Source: Marsupella aquatica (lineage: Eukaryota > Marchantiophyta). Taken from it: DNA of 64,000 nucleotides. The translations under genes were made by a program, and so were the position numbers. Positions 62,507 to 64,000 of this stretch are shown here, piece by piece (position 1 is the stretch's first letter; each line of letters opens with the position of its first letter). The notes beneath the pieces were generated by a model that was not told where the DNA came from, did no database searches, and was given only the letters and a program-made list of their open reading frames with translations. Where the stretch lies: contig OZ316894.1 in assembly GCA_973895155.1 (NCBI GenBank), positions 23,126,001 through 23,190,000 on the forward strand, read 5' to 3'.

Positions 62507-64000
62507 GGTGTTGCTAGATTAGTCTTTTGAGACTTTTCTTATCATATAAGCATGACGTTTATTATAGGATCATCAAAACGTAGCAACGACGAGTGTTATT
62601 TGTAGAGGAGGCGGGACACAAGACGCCCCAATTCGGCAAGGGAAGTAGTTTTGTTAAACTGTGAGGCGTGCTCACAACTGCCGCGCGCCCACCTTAATTA
62701 AGCAGGAGTCATGAACTGTGGAGTAGGAGGTGTGCTAATACTGTGTTGCCACCCCACCATTAGAGTTTGTAGAAAGCGAAATCATGAGGCGTGCCCATAC
62801 TAGCCGCCCTAGTTTCGGTGAGAGGAGTTCAGCCTTGCGATTAGAGAAGGGCTGTGAGGTCGGCTAGCCCCACTTTCGAAAATGCTTCAGTCATTCATGG
62901 TATTTCTCAAAGATTGAAACGAAGAAAAGCTGTATTCTAAATATTTCTGTGTCACCTACATATGCTTATCTCTGTTTGGACATCCCCCGAGATCAATTTG
63001 ATACTTCACGCTGCTCAGATTGTGATTGACCCCACCACCCTTTTCATTCAGCTTACATATTAGAATGTATCAGATGTGATCTTGACCCTCCCACCCTGTT
63101 CATCATGAGTCCTACATGACTTCGCCGACTACGTGCCAGACACTCAATATTCAAATGCCCGACTGGCATTCGGATTGGCAAGGCTACAGTGTCCAGACCT
63201 GCGGAAGATTTAAACTACCGATCGACACATATCTGCATCTTCAACACATGGAACCAAACTACGCACAGACAACTTGGCATAAAACTGTGATGTTGAAATT
63301 AGGTCGACAGATTGCTTCGGTAGCAAAGGAACATGAGCAAGTCTATCATCAAGCCTTTGAAGAATGTCGAAACTGTCTGAACTTGTGTGCTGTTCAATTT
63401 CTCCGAGGCATGTGATTCTCATCCAATGGAGGTGACTGAGCTGGGTAGAAACGTCTACAAGAAATTTAACACATCAATTTCCCCAACAACAAAATTTGCC
63501 AAAGCAATTTTGTTAATCTGCACTAAATTTGTCGATCCACGTTACATTATTGCTTTTCATTTGCGAAAATTACCAAAGCACCTCACATATTGGGAAAGAG
63601 AAGCTCGGATGGACCCCTAGTTTGGACCAAGTGCTCCCATGGACAGCCCTGAAACCTGTTAACTTTCTGGGATAACACACATCACATTTATATCCATAAA
63701 GTGAACCTCCAGATTAGCCCGTAGTCCATCCACCAGTGTAAGGATAACATATTGGCTAACATAATCCACCACTCAAATGTTTCCAAAGTTTTGTTGACTT
63801 TTGAATTGACTGAAAGGGGGTTTGGTGTGATGTTTTCCAATATGTTTTTCCTATTGAAGAGACTAAAAGGGAGTGTTGTGTTTGGAAGGGCAGAGGTACC
63901 AGTATGGTGCTAGAAGGTACATGACACCTATGGAGGCTATCCTCCATGTATTATGATACACTAGCCTGATGCGTGTGCAACACGGAAGCTGTCAAGGTGA
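62507..64000. other. 3' flank of the second expansin; no gene seen
   Basis: Presumed 3' UTR. Degenerate GAGGCGTGC-type motifs recur at about 62609, 62661, 62728 and 62785. A ~54-bp unit (CAGATxGTGAT, GACCCxxCCACCC, TTCAT) is duplicated near 63017 and 63070. Frames at 63116-63415 and 63387-63620 have no recognisable domains. Confidence 0.5.

Overview
The window is nuclear DNA of a land plant. It carries seven protein-coding genes, all of plant type. Five have GT-AG introns and one is intronless, with the seventh also split, and they are separated by long stretches of degenerate repeats. The gene set includes a plastid LL-diaminopimelate aminotransferase, a PPR protein, an LHC-like stress-enhanced protein and two alpha-expansins. 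I see no bacterial features, CRISPR array, tRNA or rRNA gene. Gene density (about one per 9 kb), short-to-moderate introns and somewhat divergent proteins make me favour a non-seed plant such as a bryophyte, but this is a weak inference.

Layout. 693-5401 (-): RSRC2-like RS-rich protein with a C-terminal SMAP domain, five coding exons. 8467-11641 (+): LL-diaminopimelate aminotransferase, nine coding exons; its first apparent exon hides an in-frame, stop-free 183-nt intron. 13797-15089 (+): intronless P-class PPR protein. 15090-29899: a 15-kb gene-poor tract of duplications and foldback repeats. 29900-36343 (+): TBC1D15/17-type RabGAP, sixteen coding exons. 36344-45957: a second repeat-rich tract. 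45958-47405 (+): SEP2-like two-helix LHC-family protein. 51178-53081 (-) and 61557-62506 (+): two alpha-expansins, divergently oriented and about 8.5 kb apart. The rest is intergenic.

Exon structures were assembled by hand. Every junction listed keeps phase and uses GT-AG. Predicted proteins are 803 aa (RSRC2-like), 470 aa (DAP aminotransferase), 430 aa (PPR), 749 aa (RabGAP), 267 aa (SEP2-like), and 266 and 262 aa (expansins). The genes do not form a pathway cluster; they are independent housekeeping, plastid and cell-wall genes.

The most noteworthy non-genic structures are these. (1) A ~1.4-kb block beginning at the 3' UTR of the aminotransferase is repeated in the same order and orientation beyond the PPR gene, where it is split by a ~3.9-kb insertion. 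(2) An ~850-bp giant inverted repeat lies at 24258-25105, with a relative at 18390-19140. (3) Two 23-bp palindromes sit 53 bp apart upstream of the SEP2-like gene. (4) A dispersed repeat family occurs at 6.6 kb and 40.4-41 kb. (5) A compact 72-nt hairpin lies at 49275-49346. I found nothing that amounts to a clearly novel multi-gene system.
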